The notes beneath the pieces were generated by a model, which saw only the letters and a list, made by a program, of their open reading frames with translations, did no database searches and was not told where the DNA came from. The position numbers were made by a program, and so were the translations under genes. A stretch of DNA of 64,000 nt, from the NCBI RefSeq assembly GCF_001613465.1, contig NZ_BDCK01000021.1, forward strand, positions 1 through 64,000, given 5' to 3'. Origin of the DNA: Nocardia niwae NBRC 108934 = DSM 45340 (lineage in GTDB: Bacteria > Actinomycetota > Actinomycetes > Mycobacteriales > Mycobacteriaceae). Of the stretch, positions 43,363-52,998 are shown in pieces (the stretch's first letter is position 1; the number at the start of each line of letters is the position of its first letter).

Positions 43363-45981
43363 TCAGAGCAGGCCGCCCCGGCGCGCGTGGTCGAGCGCGT
43401 CGACCCGGGAATTCGTCCCCAGCTTGCCGTAGATGCCGCGCAGATGGGTCTTGACGGTGTTGACCGAGACACCGAGGTCCTCGGCGATCTGCTGGGCGGT
43501 GCGGCCGGAGGGCAACTGCTTGAGCACGGTCATCTCGGTGTGGGTCAGCGCGGGATAGGCGGGCCTGCGGCGCGCGGCGGGATGCCGCCGGATCGACTCC
43601 GCGAAGCTCTCCGCCCGGCCGAGGCGGCCCGCGTAGCTGTCCAGCAGAGGCATCGCGGCGGGCACGTCGAGGAAAGGCCGCAGGAGCCGGTGGGGCGTGG
43701 CGGATCCGAGCGCGTGCTCCAGTGCGGTGAGGGCTTTGGCCGGGGCCCTGCACTCGTGCTGCGCCGCGGAGTACAGCAGCCAACCGGTGACCGTGCTGAC
43801 CGGACGCAGGTCGCCGGCGCGATCCAGAAGCGGTTCGAGGACGGCGCAGGTGGCCTTGCGGCGATCGGCCGCCGCGTGCAGCGCCGCGTCGGCCAATCGC
43901 ACCTCGGGGACGTCCCCGACGATGCCGCGAGCGCGTTCGACCAGTAGTTGCGCCGTCCTGGCATCGTGCACGCGCAACAGCGCCCACACCACCGGCAGGA
44001 TCAGGCTGCCCGTCGCGGCCGGCACCGCCTGGTGCTGCAGCAGGGCGAGCAGGCTGCGGCGCAGCGCGTCGACCGCGGCCGACTGCTCCTCGGCCCGCTC
44101 GAGCTCCAGCAGCCGGCCCACGACGTGGCCGCGCCATCCGGCGACCGGACCGCAGGAGCCGTCGTGATCGACACGCTCGGTGAGGACGGAGGCGACCTGG
44201 GCCGCGTCGGGCGTCTCACCTTGCAGGTAGGCGCCGTAGGCGGCCACGGCGGTCGCCTGGACGGCGTCGGTCGTCTCCAGTAGGCCGTGTTCCTCCGCGA
44301 TCGCCAGGGCGCGCGCCGCGCGGTCGCGCATCGCGGTGGCGGCGTCGACGGCGTCGGCGGCGAACGCCAACCGGGTCAGCGCGCGCAGCACCAAGCGGGG
44401 ACGGGTCGCGTGCTCGGCCAGGGCGAGTCCGGAATGCAGCAGCTGTTCGCCGCGCGCGACGGCGCCGCCTGCGACGAGGGCGGTCGCGATCTGGATCTCG
44501 GTGTAGGCGTCCAGATCGGGGTCGCCGGTCGGGGTGAATTCGTCGGGGACACCGGCCGGGACGGCCCCGGTCGTGGCCGCTACGTCGATCGTCGCGGCGA
44601 GGGTGAGCGCGTCCAGGCGCTCGCGGGAGGCGAAGGAGACCTTGGCGGCGCGCCGCGCTCGCGCGGTGTCCAGGCAGGCCACCGCGGCGGCCGTGCTGCC
44701 GGCCGCCAAGGCGTCGACGACGCGCACCAGCCACAGGAACGGGTCGTCGAGCAGGGCGGGCGCCGAGCGGCCCAGCTGATCGAACAGCGTCGCGCCCATC
44801 CCGTCGAGGACCATGCGCAACGCACAGGTGGACAGGAACTCGCACAACTGTCGCGGGTCCGCGCCCGCGAGTTCGTGCGGCAGCGCGGAAGCGGGCAGTC
44901 CCGCGGAGCGCAACCAGCGGGCCGACTGACGATGCAGTTCGGCGCACTGCTGCGGCCCGAGGCGGCGTGCCTCGGCGAGGAGCAGGGCACGCACCAGCGG
45001 ATGACAGGAGAACCACACGTCGCCATCGCGCACGAGGGAGACGATCGGGAAACCGATCCGGTCGAGTTCGTTGAGATGATGGCCGGCGCCGCCGCCGACG
45101 AGTTCGTCGGCGAGCTGCTCGGTGAACGCGACCGGAATGCTGATGTAGGTGAGGAATTGGCGCAGCGCGGGCGGCAATCCCGCGACGAGTTCGCTCGTCA
45201 GGTAATCGGCGATCGCGCGCGCCGGGCGCGCGAGCACGGTGAGCGCCGCGGCGCGGTCGTCGGATCTGGCGGCCACCTGGGTCGCGGCGATGCGCACGAG
45301 TGCGGCCCAGCCCTGGGTCAGGGTGGACAGCGTCTCGAGGTCGGCGTCGGTGAGTTCGCATCCGTGGTCACGGCACAGCCCGTCGATCTCGGCCGGAGTG
45401 AAGGCGAGTTCGCCCTGGCCCCACCGGGTCAGCCGGGCGTGCAGGTCGAGAACGTGCCAGCGGATCGGTGGAGCGAAGCGGGCGCACAGCACCGTGGTGA
45501 CGGTCGGCGGGGCATGCTGCAGGAAGTATTCGACGCCGGCGAGTGCGAGCGGGTCGGTCAGCAGATGAGCGTCGTCGAGCACGAGGACCGTGCGCGTCGT
45601 CCGTGCCGCCAGTATTCCGACCAGCGCGGCGGCCTGAGCGGTCGGCGGTCCGGGGCATGCGGTGACCGCGCTGTCGAATCGCGCGTGCAGCGCGGTCCAC
45701 AGCGTCGTGGCGTCGTCGAGCTGGTCGGTGACCGTCAGCCAGGCGACGTCGGATCCGCTCGCGGCGCGCCGGGCGACCCAGTCGGCCGTCAGCACCGATT
45801 TCCCGGTCCCGGCGGGTGCGCAGATCAGCAGCACGTGTCCGTCGCGAGCGGACGACAACCGGTCGGCGGCGGCGTAGAGCTCGGGCCGGGGGATCGGAGT
45901 GAACGGCAATGCCGGTATCTCGGCAGCGGATTGCGCCGCGGTGGGGATGCGGCGTAGAGCGGGAACGTGCGAGGTGGTCAC
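43363..45981 (-). CDS. LuxR-type regulator of the LAL family
   Basis: 872 residues from GTG 45981 behind GGAGG. Walker A CAPAGTGKSVLTADW (about 54-68), AAA/TPR-like middle region, C-terminal LuxR HTH (about 805-872; LTHTEMTVLKQLPSGRTAQQ and IAEDLGVSVNTVKTHLRGIY). LAL regulators often activate antibiotic or lipid pathways. It lies 12 kb from the PKS operon, so a pathway-specific role is possible but unproven. Confidence 0.93.
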   Translation of the reverse strand: MTTSHVPALRRIPTAAQSAAEIPALPFTPIPRPELYAAADRLSSARDGHVLLICAPAGTGKSVLTADWVARRAASGSDVAWLTVTDQLDDATTLWTALHARFDSAVTACPGPPTAQAAALVGILAARTTRTVLVLDDAHLLTDPLALAGVEYFLQHAPPTVTTVLCARFAPPIRWHVLDLHARLTRWGQGELAFTPAEIDGLCRDHGCELTDADLETLSTLTQGWAALVRIAATQVAARSDDRAAALTVLARPARAIADYLTSELVAGLPPALRQFLTYISIPVAFTEQLADELVGGGAGHHLNELDRIGFPIVSLVRDGDVWFSCHPLVRALLLAEARRLGPQQCAELHRQSARWLRSAGLPASALPHELAGADPRQLCEFLSTCALRMVLDGMGATLFDQLGRSAPALLDDPFLWLVRVVDALAAGSTAAAVACLDTARARRAAKVSFASRERLDALTLAATIDVAATTGAVPAGVPDEFTPTGDPDLDAYTEIQIATALVAGGAVARGEQLLHSGLALAEHATRPRLVLRALTRLAFAADAVDAATAMRDRAARALAIAEEHGLLETTDAVQATAVAAYGAYLQGETPDAAQVASVLTERVDHDGSCGPVAGWRGHVVGRLLELERAEEQSAAVDALRRSLLALLQHQAVPAATGSLILPVVWALLRVHDARTAQLLVERARGIVGDVPEVRLADAALHAAADRRKATCAVLEPLLDRAGDLRPVSTVTGWLLYSAAQHECRAPAKALTALEHALGSATPHRLLRPFLDVPAAMPLLDSYAGRLGRAESFAESIRRHPAARRRPAYPALTHTEMTVLKQLPSGRTAQQIAEDLGVSVNTVKTHLRGIYGKLGTNSRVDALDHARRGGLL

Positions 45982-46206
45982 CGTGCCTCCCGGGCCGTGT
46001 GCTGACAGATCACTACCGCGCCTCGGTAGCGGAACTTACCCGGTGCGAAGTCGGCTCTATCGCCTCGTGTGTCGTCGTTATGGAATTTTCATTTCGCGAG
46101 GCCGCGAAATATCGGAGTCACCCGAAACGGGTGAAGTGCCGGACGGTGTGACTGGTGGAGATTCGGAAGGCGTCCGTCCACTACTTCCCGAGAAAGGGGG
46201 CGACCG

Positions 46207-46620
46207 ATGACGCACATGACCGAACCGGAGCCACACCCCGTCCGCCGTGGCATCGCGGCGGGCACGTCCATAGCGGCCGCGATTCTGCTGCTGACCGTGG
46301 GTGTGCTGTCGATCTTCGAAGGGATCTCCGCCGTCGCCGAGGACGAGCTGATCATCGTCGGCGCCGAGTACGTGTACAAGTTCGACACCACGACGTGGGG
46401 CTGGATCCACATCGTGCTCGGTATCCTCCTGGTCGTCGCGGCGCTGGGCTTGATGACCGGCGCGACGTGGGCGCGAGTGGTGGCGATCGTTTTGGCGGCC
46501 CTGTCGATCATCGCGAACTTCATGTGGCTGCCGTACTACCCGGCATGGTCGATCCTGGTGATCGCGTTGAACATCGTCGTGATCTGGGCGGTGGCGACAT
46601 GGCGGCCGGAAGCCGTCTGA
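46207..46620 (+). CDS. Small four-helix membrane protein (DUF7144-like)
   Basis: 137 residues with four membrane segments (about 20-40, 65-85, 90-105, 108-130) and the pattern VGVLSIFEGISA…TWGWIHIVLGILLVVAALGLM, widespread in actinobacteria. Function unknown. Divergent from the LAL gene with a 225-base gap. Confidence 0.85.
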   Translation: MTHMTEPEPHPVRRGIAAGTSIAAAILLLTVGVLSIFEGISAVAEDELIIVGAEYVYKFDTTTWGWIHIVLGILLVVAALGLMTGATWARVVAIVLAALSIIANFMWLPYYPAWSILVIALNIVVIWAVATWRPEAV

Positions 46621-47162
46621 TCGGGCGGACATTCGCGGCCGCGCGCCCTCGTACGGGACACCGGAGTGCGTGCCGAACCTGAGCGAAGGGGCGGGGGCGA
46701 ACGCGCCCGTCACCGCACCGGCTGTGCGCGCGGTCCCGGAGCGGGTCGGCCGTGGCCTGCCGCGCCCGACCTGTCGGCGCTGTTGCCGAGCGCCGCAGGC
46801 CGTGTGCGGTCGGTCGCGGACGTCGTGTTCTACCCGGTCGCTGCCGGAATCCGTCCTGGACGCGGGCCGCCGCGCAGGCGGGCATCCTGTGCTGCCCGGC
46901 GGGCCGTCCCCGCGGCAGGAACAGGCTCGCGCGGGCCGTATCCCGAGGGCGTGGTACGCGGAAAACATTGTGGCGCTTGCCCACTCCGGTCGCCAGGCAC
47001 CGGAGCGGTTCACCGCGGGCGGGTGGGGACCCGACGCGGCGGGCAGCGTTCCCGCGAGCAAACCTCGGCGATCGTTGCGCCGAGTCGGCCTTTACCCTGC
47101 CACCATAGGCGAGGTTGTGGTATCCACCTTCGGGACCGCACTACGAATTCGAAGGGACGCCA
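46621..47162. other. Intergenic stretch, nothing recognised
   Basis: About 540 GC-rich bases between the small membrane protein and the hydrolase gene. Long Arg-rich open frames here are composition artefacts. No repeat or RNA was identified. Confidence 0.4.
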
Positions 47163-47942
47163 ATGCCCAGCAAGCCCCCGCTCGTTCTTCTGCACGGTGT
47201 CACGATGTCCGAACGGGTGTGGGACGACGTCACACCCTTGCTCGCCGCCCGGCACGAGGTGATCACGCCCACCGCCATCGGCCATCGGGGCGGCCCGCCC
47301 GCCCTGCGTCGACCGGCGCGAGTCGAGCATCTGGTGGACGACATCGAACGGCGGCTCGACGGGCTCGGGCTACGCCGCGTGCACATCGCGGGGAACTCGC
47401 TGGGTGGCTGGATGGCGATCGAATTGGCCCGTCGCGGACGAGCCGAGAGCGTCTGCGCGCTCTCGCCCGCGGGGTTCTGGGAATCCGGCGACGGAAGCCG
47501 GTCGGCCGCGACCCGCCGCATCGCCCGGGAGGCGCTCACCGGGCGGCTGCTGGGTTTCCTCGCCCCGCTGGGACTGCGCAGCGCGGTGGCGCGGCGTATC
47601 GCGTTGCGTAACATCGCGGTGCATGGTGATCGCCTCAGCGCCGCGCAGGCCATGACCTGCTTACGCGACCTGCTGGGCTGCACCGTCACCGCCGACCTGC
47701 TCGGCACCGACGAACAGATCGCCCCGCTCACTGCGTTGCCGTGCCCGATCACGGTGGCCTGGTCGGAACACGACCGGGTGCTGCCCGAACCGGTGCACGG
47801 GCCGATTGCCCGGTCACGGCTGCCCGAGGCCGTGTTCACCGTGCTGCCCGATACCGGTCACGTGCCGATGATCGATGACCCGCGGCTGGTCGCGCAGACG
47901 ATTCTGACCACTACGAGCAGCGCCGCCGCCGAAGCGTCCTGA
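47163..47942 (+). CDS. Alpha/beta hydrolase
   Basis: 259 residues from ATG 47163. LLHGVTMSE oxyanion loop, nucleophile GNSLGGW (Ser about 79), acid WSEHDRVLP, catalytic His DTGHVPM. A complete triad and usual length. Convergent with the flavoenzyme operon; substrate unknown. Confidence 0.92.
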   Translation: MPSKPPLVLLHGVTMSERVWDDVTPLLAARHEVITPTAIGHRGGPPALRRPARVEHLVDDIERRLDGLGLRRVHIAGNSLGGWMAIELARRGRAESVCALSPAGFWESGDGSRSAATRRIAREALTGRLLGFLAPLGLRSAVARRIALRNIAVHGDRLSAAQAMTCLRDLLGCTVTADLLGTDEQIAPLTALPCPITVAWSEHDRVLPEPVHGPIARSRLPEAVFTVLPDTGHVPMIDDPRLVAQTILTTTSSAAAEAS

Positions 47943-47966
47943 CCGGACGGGCATCACGTGGCGTGG

Positions 47967-49754
47967 TCATACGTCGAGCAGGTGCGGCAGTCCGGCGCGG
48001 TACCGGTCGGCGTCGATGCGTTTCCACGGCTCGAACACCGGCAGGGACACCAGCGGGAAGACCGGCACGCGGGGCGCGGGGTCGTCGGCGGCGTCGAGGA
48101 TCGCGTTGGTCGCGGCGCGTCCGGATTCGTTGGCGCCTTCCATCGTCGCGAGGTCGATGTGGCTGCGCACGTGGTCGCCGCCGAAGAACAGGTTCGGGAC
48201 GGCGCAGCGCGCCTCCGGACGGTGGTCGTAGGAGCCGACCGTGTTGACCAGCAGCGGGGTCTGGTTGTGGATGCCGCTCGCGTTCCAGCTGACGCCGGGG
48301 TCCAGATGCCAGGACCGGATGTCCTCGGGACGCAGCCAGCCCGTCCCGGTGTTGAGCCATTCGGTGAGCTGTGCCCACACCTCTTCGGCGATCTCGGCGG
48401 CGGTGCACTGCTTGGCCGGACGGCGGAAGCGGATGCCGGGGGAGTCCCAGTCGGAGATGTCCACCGAAAGACATTCCCGCACAGTGCCGTCGCCGTACCG
48501 GGCGGCGAAGTCACCCACCCACATCGGCGCTTGACGCAACGCGGTGAGCGCCCACGGCGAGCCGAGCGCCGCGATGTGGCCTTCCGGCAGTTCGGTGGGG
48601 CGGGCGAGGTAGTACTGGATGCCGACCATCCAATCGGTACGCAGCTCGCGCATGCCGGCCAGATGCGGGTCGGCGTCGAGGATGTCGTCGCTCAGCAGCG
48701 TGACCGCGTTGTCGACCGGCATCGCGCACAGATACCAGTCCGCGGTGACCGTCGTCGTGCGGCCGCCGGGATCGGTCACCGTCGCCGAGGCGATCCGGCC
48801 ATCGCGCAACTGCAGCCGCGTCGCCCGCAGGCCCAGCGCGAATCGCACGCCGCGCGCACGCAGATACGTCACCCACGGATCGATCCAAGCTTCGTTGGTG
48901 GGGCGGTTGAGAATACGGTCGATGCCGGTGGAGTACTGCGGGATCGCCCCGCTGCCCGCCAGCACCAGCGCCTCGCCGATGGTGCCGATCGTGCGGGCCG
49001 AACTCACCTGGGGTTTGGCCGCCACCGTGATCCTGGTCAGCGCGCTGACCAGGTATTCGCGATAGGCCGGTGACTTGCCCTCGGCGCGCAGGATCTGCTC
49101 CCAGGTCACGTATTCCCACTGCCCGAAACGCCGTTCGGTGCATGAGGTGAACCAGACGAGCATCTGTTTGGCGAAGAACGCGAGTTCGGCCGGCGGCAGC
49201 TCGGGAATGAAGCCGAAGGCGCCGATCAGGGTGTTCTGCAACCGCTGAGGGTCGAGCTGGTCGAGGCCACCGAATTCGACCGGCGCGTAGATCGGCGGCC
49301 TGCCCCGGAAGCCCGCGACGGTGCCCTCGACCCGGACGAGGTTGCCCGCGACGCCCTCGGGATTGCCCGGGAAGGGGATGCGCCGCATGGTGTCGGGAAG
49401 GTTCTGATAGCAGCCGGGAAAGAACCGGAAGCCGTGCTCGCCGGGCAGATCCGCGCGGCCGTCGGTGCCGGTGCCGGGCACGCCCATGCTGCGGGCCTTG
49501 CCGCCGAGGAACGCCGGCTCGTACACGGTGACCGAGTAGCCGCGCTCGATCAGTTCGTGGGCCGCCGACAGCCCGGCGACGCCGCCGCCGAGTATCGCGA
49601 CCGACTTGCCTGCGGTGCGCGGCCCGGGTGTTCGGCGTGATGCGGGGGCGGCGTGCGCCGGGGCTGCGGCGACGGCCACTCCGGCCGCGAGCGTGCCGCG
49701 CAACAGGTCGCGGCGGGTGAGGTCGATGGTCGGCCGAGGACGCGGGTCATGCAT
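47967..49754 (-). CDS. FAD-dependent amine-oxidase/phytoene-desaturase-like oxidoreductase (Tat-exported)
   Basis: 595 residues; ATG 49754 has AGGAGA upstream. Twin-arginine signal (TRRDLLRGTLAAGVAVA), then FAD Rossmann SVAILGGGVAGLSAAHELIE and an amine oxidase/carotenoid-desaturase fold (GEHGFRFFPG…; C-terminal GDHVRSHIDLATMEGANESG). It resembles the hydroxysqualene dehydroxylase/desaturase group. Export implies it acts outside or at the membrane. Its ATG overlaps the stop of the upstream flavoprotein gene by eight bases, so translation is coupled. Confidence 0.88.
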   Translation of the reverse strand: MHDPRPRPTIDLTRRDLLRGTLAAGVAVAAAPAHAAPASRRTPGPRTAGKSVAILGGGVAGLSAAHELIERGYSVTVYEPAFLGGKARSMGVPGTGTDGRADLPGEHGFRFFPGCYQNLPDTMRRIPFPGNPEGVAGNLVRVEGTVAGFRGRPPIYAPVEFGGLDQLDPQRLQNTLIGAFGFIPELPPAELAFFAKQMLVWFTSCTERRFGQWEYVTWEQILRAEGKSPAYREYLVSALTRITVAAKPQVSSARTIGTIGEALVLAGSGAIPQYSTGIDRILNRPTNEAWIDPWVTYLRARGVRFALGLRATRLQLRDGRIASATVTDPGGRTTTVTADWYLCAMPVDNAVTLLSDDILDADPHLAGMRELRTDWMVGIQYYLARPTELPEGHIAALGSPWALTALRQAPMWVGDFAARYGDGTVRECLSVDISDWDSPGIRFRRPAKQCTAAEIAEEVWAQLTEWLNTGTGWLRPEDIRSWHLDPGVSWNASGIHNQTPLLVNTVGSYDHRPEARCAVPNLFFGGDHVRSHIDLATMEGANESGRAATNAILDAADDPAPRVPVFPLVSLPVFEPWKRIDADRYRAGLPHLLDV

Positions 49755-51159
49755 GTCGATCTCCTGAAGATGCCGCGAGAACGCTCCGCGGCGGCCGGGA
49801 CTGGATGGCGTCGGCAGGATCAGGGCGCGTGAAGGCGCGGGCCTGCCTCCGTTCGGAGACCGCGTCGCGGCATTCGCCCGCGAGGTCCGCGAGGACCGGC
49901 CAGGGAGCGCGCCACGATCGGCGCAGTGCGCCCGCCGCGAAGGCGGCCGCGCGTGCGGGAGTGAAGACATCGTCGGGAAGGACGGTGCGAGAGAAGATCT
50001 CGGTGACCGCGTCGGCCAGCGCGGGGTCGCCCGCGGCCCTGCGGTAGAGCTCGATCTCCAGGGGACGCATCGCCGTGCCCCGGGCCAGCCGGTTGGTCCA
50101 CTGGTAGACGCCAAGGCATTCCCGATCGCGTAGCTGTTCCCACTCGGCCAATGCGGTGTCGAGGTGCTCGGGGTCGTCGAGGGCCGGCGCGGCGAGTTCG
50201 CCGAGCAGCCGGCCGTAGCGCAAGGCATCCCGGATGCCCTGCGCGGTCACCGGGTCTTTGAAATGGCCCGCGTCCCCGGGCAGCGCCCAGCCCGGGCCGG
50301 TCGAGCGGCGGAAGTAGGAGGCCAAGCGGGTGGCCGAACGCACTCGCCCGACCCGGTGACAGTCCCGCAGGCGTAGCTGAAGTCCCGGCAGCCGTTCGAT
50401 CGCCTCGTGATAGCGGCGCTCGGCGCGCCCCGCGCCCGGTTCGCCGGGGTGCGCGGGTGGCTGGACGAGGCTCAGTAGCAGGCCGTCGTCGCAGGGGAAC
50501 GCGGTGCCGAGATCGGGACCGGACCGCCATTGGGCCGCGATGTGCCGCCGGTCGGCCGCGCCGTCGTGCCAGTACGCGAAGTAGCAGTCCCGCCCGCTCG
50601 GCGCGGACAGCCGGGGCCGGATGGCGCCGACGAGCCGGGCCACCGTACTGCGGCGTCCGTCGGCTCCGACGACCAGGCGGGCGCGCACCTCACGAGCGCC
50701 GCCTCCGTCGGCATAGCGGACGCCGACGCAGCGATCACCGGACCACAGCAGGTCGGTGACCCGGACACCTTCGCGAATCCGCGCACCGGCGTCCACGGCG
50801 GTGGCCACCAGCGCGGCGTCCAATCCGGTCCGCCGCACGCACATCGCGTAATCCACCCCGTCGACCGGCGTGAACGACGACCGGACCTGATAGCCGCCGC
50901 CGTCGGCGAAGGCCGTGGTCAGCGGCGGCGCACCGAGTGCGAGGACACGCTCGAGGGCGCCCACGCGGCGCAGTTCGGCCAGGCCCGCGGGCCAGAGCAG
51001 ATGCGTCGAGAGGGTGTCGGAGGGAAAACGCGCCGAGTCCAGCGCGAGGACCTCGCGGCCTGCCCGCGCGAACGCGACGGCGGCCGCGGAGCCCGCGCAG
51101 CGCGCGCCGACCACCACCACGTCGGTGTACTCGATTGCCGGAGAGGGGGTTCCGCGCAT
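49747..51159 (-). CDS. FAD-dependent monooxygenase/geranylgeranyl-reductase-like protein
   Basis: 470 residues. FAD site VVVVGARCAGSAAAVAFARAG (reading GARCAG) at about 15-35, central WALPGDAGHFKDPVTAQGIRD. It belongs to the group-A flavoprotein/geranylgeranyl reductase superfamily. First gene of a two-gene operon with the Tat-exported desaturase-like gene, so both may modify one isoprenoid or hydrophobic compound. It is divergent from a TetR gene with a perfect operator between them. Confidence 0.88.
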   Translation of the reverse strand: MRGTPSPAIEYTDVVVVGARCAGSAAAVAFARAGREVLALDSARFPSDTLSTHLLWPAGLAELRRVGALERVLALGAPPLTTAFADGGGYQVRSSFTPVDGVDYAMCVRRTGLDAALVATAVDAGARIREGVRVTDLLWSGDRCVGVRYADGGGAREVRARLVVGADGRRSTVARLVGAIRPRLSAPSGRDCYFAYWHDGAADRRHIAAQWRSGPDLGTAFPCDDGLLLSLVQPPAHPGEPGAGRAERRYHEAIERLPGLQLRLRDCHRVGRVRSATRLASYFRRSTGPGWALPGDAGHFKDPVTAQGIRDALRYGRLLGELAAPALDDPEHLDTALAEWEQLRDRECLGVYQWTNRLARGTAMRPLEIELYRRAAGDPALADAVTEIFSRTVLPDDVFTPARAAAFAAGALRRSWRAPWPVLADLAGECRDAVSERRQARAFTRPDPADAIQSRPPRSVLAASSGDRHA

Positions 51160-51184
51160 GCCCGAACACCTCGGTCACATAGTC

Positions 51185-51201
51185 TCGGACACTGTGTCCG
51201 A
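51185..51201. promoter_or_regulatory. TetR operator between divergent genes
   Basis: TCGGACAC-T-GTGTCCGA is a perfect 17-base palindrome with 8-bp arms, 25 bases before the flavoprotein start (51159) and 117 before the TetR start. Confidence 0.7.
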
Positions 51202-51317
51202 TCGATGGTGAGCGGTGGCCGTCCGAATGTCAATATCGGTGCCGTGTCGGCAGAATGGGAGGACGTACCCACCCGGCACAGCCGAGCAAGCGGCCCGGAG
51301 CCGCAGAGAGGAGCCGG

Positions 51318-51962
51318 ATGCCCTCGCTGACCCGTGTCCCCAGAAACGCACGCAAACCGGTCGACGATCGGCGCGCGGAGTTCGAGCGACGCGTCCTGGC
51401 CGCCGTGGAGGAGCTACTCGCCGACGGCACGCCCTACACCGAGATCGCCGTGCACCGGATCGCCGCCGCATCGCAGTCGGCGCGGTCGACGTTCTACCGG
51501 TATTTCCCGGACAAGAGCCGGCTGCTGATCCGCATGGCCGAATTGGCCACGGCGGATCTGTTCGAGGCCGCCGAGCGCTGGTGGAGCGCCGAGCACACCG
51601 GACGGCAGGCGGGTGTGGTGGCGGCCGTGCGGACCATGATCGCGGGGTTCCGCGAGCACCGATCGCTGCTGCTGGCGCTGAGCGAGGTGGCGGCCTACGA
51701 CCGCGACGTCGGCGCGTATTGGCGGGGCCGGGTCGCCTCGTTCGTGCGGGTGGTGCGATCGCGGCTGGAGACCGACCGGGCAGCGGGCCGGATCAGCCCG
51801 GCGATCGACCCGCAGGCCACCGCCGTGGTGCTGACCTCGATGGTGGAACGCGCGATAGCCGCCAGCTTCTCCTCCGGTTCGGGCGTCAGCGACGACGCGC
51901 TCGCGGAGGCGCTGGGCCGGGCGATCTGGTTGACGGTGTACGGCGACGCTCCCCAGCCTTGA
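51318..51962 (+). CDS. TetR family regulator
   Basis: 214 residues from ATG 51318 (MPSLTRVPRN). HTH at about residues 40-75 (HRIAAASQSARSTFYRYFPD), helical ligand domain after it. It is divergent from the flavoenzyme operon, and the perfect palindrome at 51185-51201 lies between them, so repression of that operon is very likely. A longer start at 51255 adds Arg/Pro-rich residues and is not preferred. Confidence 0.92.
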   Translation: MPSLTRVPRNARKPVDDRRAEFERRVLAAVEELLADGTPYTEIAVHRIAAASQSARSTFYRYFPDKSRLLIRMAELATADLFEAAERWWSAEHTGRQAGVVAAVRTMIAGFREHRSLLLALSEVAAYDRDVGAYWRGRVASFVRVVRSRLETDRAAGRISPAIDPQATAVVLTSMVERAIAASFSSGSGVSDDALAEALGRAIWLTVYGDAPQP

Positions 51963-52008
51963 CGGAACACCCGGCCGCACAGGCGCTTTCATTGCTACAG
52001 TCGCGCCC

Positions 52009-52998
52009 ATGACGCAACCCCTGCGGATCGGCATCCTGGGCGCCGCCCGTATCGCCCCCGCCGCTGTCGTGCGACCCGCCAGGGCGAACCCCGGCGTGAT
52101 GGTCGCCGCCGTGGCCGCGCGTGAGCCGGAACGCGGACGTGCGTTCGCGCGCGACCACGGCATCGCACAGGTCTTCGACAGCTACGCCGCGCTGATCGCC
52201 GCGCCCGATGTGGACGCGATCTACAACCCGCTGCCGAACGGCCTGCACGGGCGGTGGACGAAGGAAGCCGTCGAGGCGGGCAAGCACGTGCTGTGCGAGA
52301 AGCCGTTCACCGCCAACGCCGCCGAGGCGCGGGAGGTCGCGGCGCTGGCGGCGACGTCGGACCGGGTGGTGATGGAGGCGTTCCACTACCGCTACCACCC
52401 GATGACCAGGCGCGCCGAGGAGATCATCACCTCCGGTGAACTCGGCGAGCTGGTGCGGGTGGAGGCCGCGATGTGCTTTCCGCTGCCGCGATTCTCCGAC
52501 ATCCGCTACGACTACGCGCTCGCCGGTGGCGCGCTGATGGACGCCGGGTGCTACGCGGTCCACATGGCGCGGGTGTTCGGCGGCGAGGAACCGGAGGTCG
52601 TCGCGGCCACCGCGAAGCTGCGCGGCCCGCACATCGACCGCGCGATGAGCGCGGAACTGCGTTTCCCGTCCGGTCACACCGGCCGGGTGCGCTGCTCGAT
52701 GTGGTCGTCGGACGTGCTGCGCATCGGCGCACGCGTGGTGGGCGAACGCGGTGAACTGCGGTTGCTCAACCCGGTGGCGCCGCAACTGCCGCGCAGGCTG
52801 TGGGTGCGATCGGAGCGCGGCAGGCGCACGGAGAAGATTTCGCGCCGCAGCACCTACGCCTACCAGCTCGACGCCTTCCTCGCGGCGGTGCGGCACGGGG
52901 AGCCGGTGCCGACCTCGCCGGACGACGCCGTCGCGACGATGACCGTCATCGATGCGATCTATGCCGCCGCGGGACTGCCGCTACGGCAACCGTCCTGA
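52009..52998 (+). CDS. Gfo/Idh/MocA family oxidoreductase
   Basis: 329 residues. N-terminal Rossmann GILGAARIAPAAV, YNPLPNGLHGRW, and EKPFTANAAEA with the conserved Lys of this family; C-terminal Gfo-type domain. It uses NAD(P) with sugar or polyol substrates (dehydrogenation, epimerisation). Its end overlaps the convergent glycosyltransferase gene end by 18 bases, so it might serve the sugar or aldehyde chemistry of the PKS operon, but it is on the other strand. Confidence 0.92.
   Translation: MTQPLRIGILGAARIAPAAVVRPARANPGVMVAAVAAREPERGRAFARDHGIAQVFDSYAALIAAPDVDAIYNPLPNGLHGRWTKEAVEAGKHVLCEKPFTANAAEAREVAALAATSDRVVMEAFHYRYHPMTRRAEEIITSGELGELVRVEAAMCFPLPRFSDIRYDYALAGGALMDAGCYAVHMARVFGGEEPEVVAATAKLRGPHIDRAMSAELRFPSGHTGRVRCSMWSSDVLRIGARVVGERGELRLLNPVAPQLPRRLWVRSERGRRTEKISRRSTYAYQLDAFLAAVRHGEPVPTSPDDAVATMTVIDAIYAAAGLPLRQPS

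Noticed and set aside
41843-44137. 764-codon minus-strand frame across phoD and the LAL gene end
   Set aside because: It overlaps two clear genes in another frame and its product is an Arg/Pro/Gly-rich artefact.
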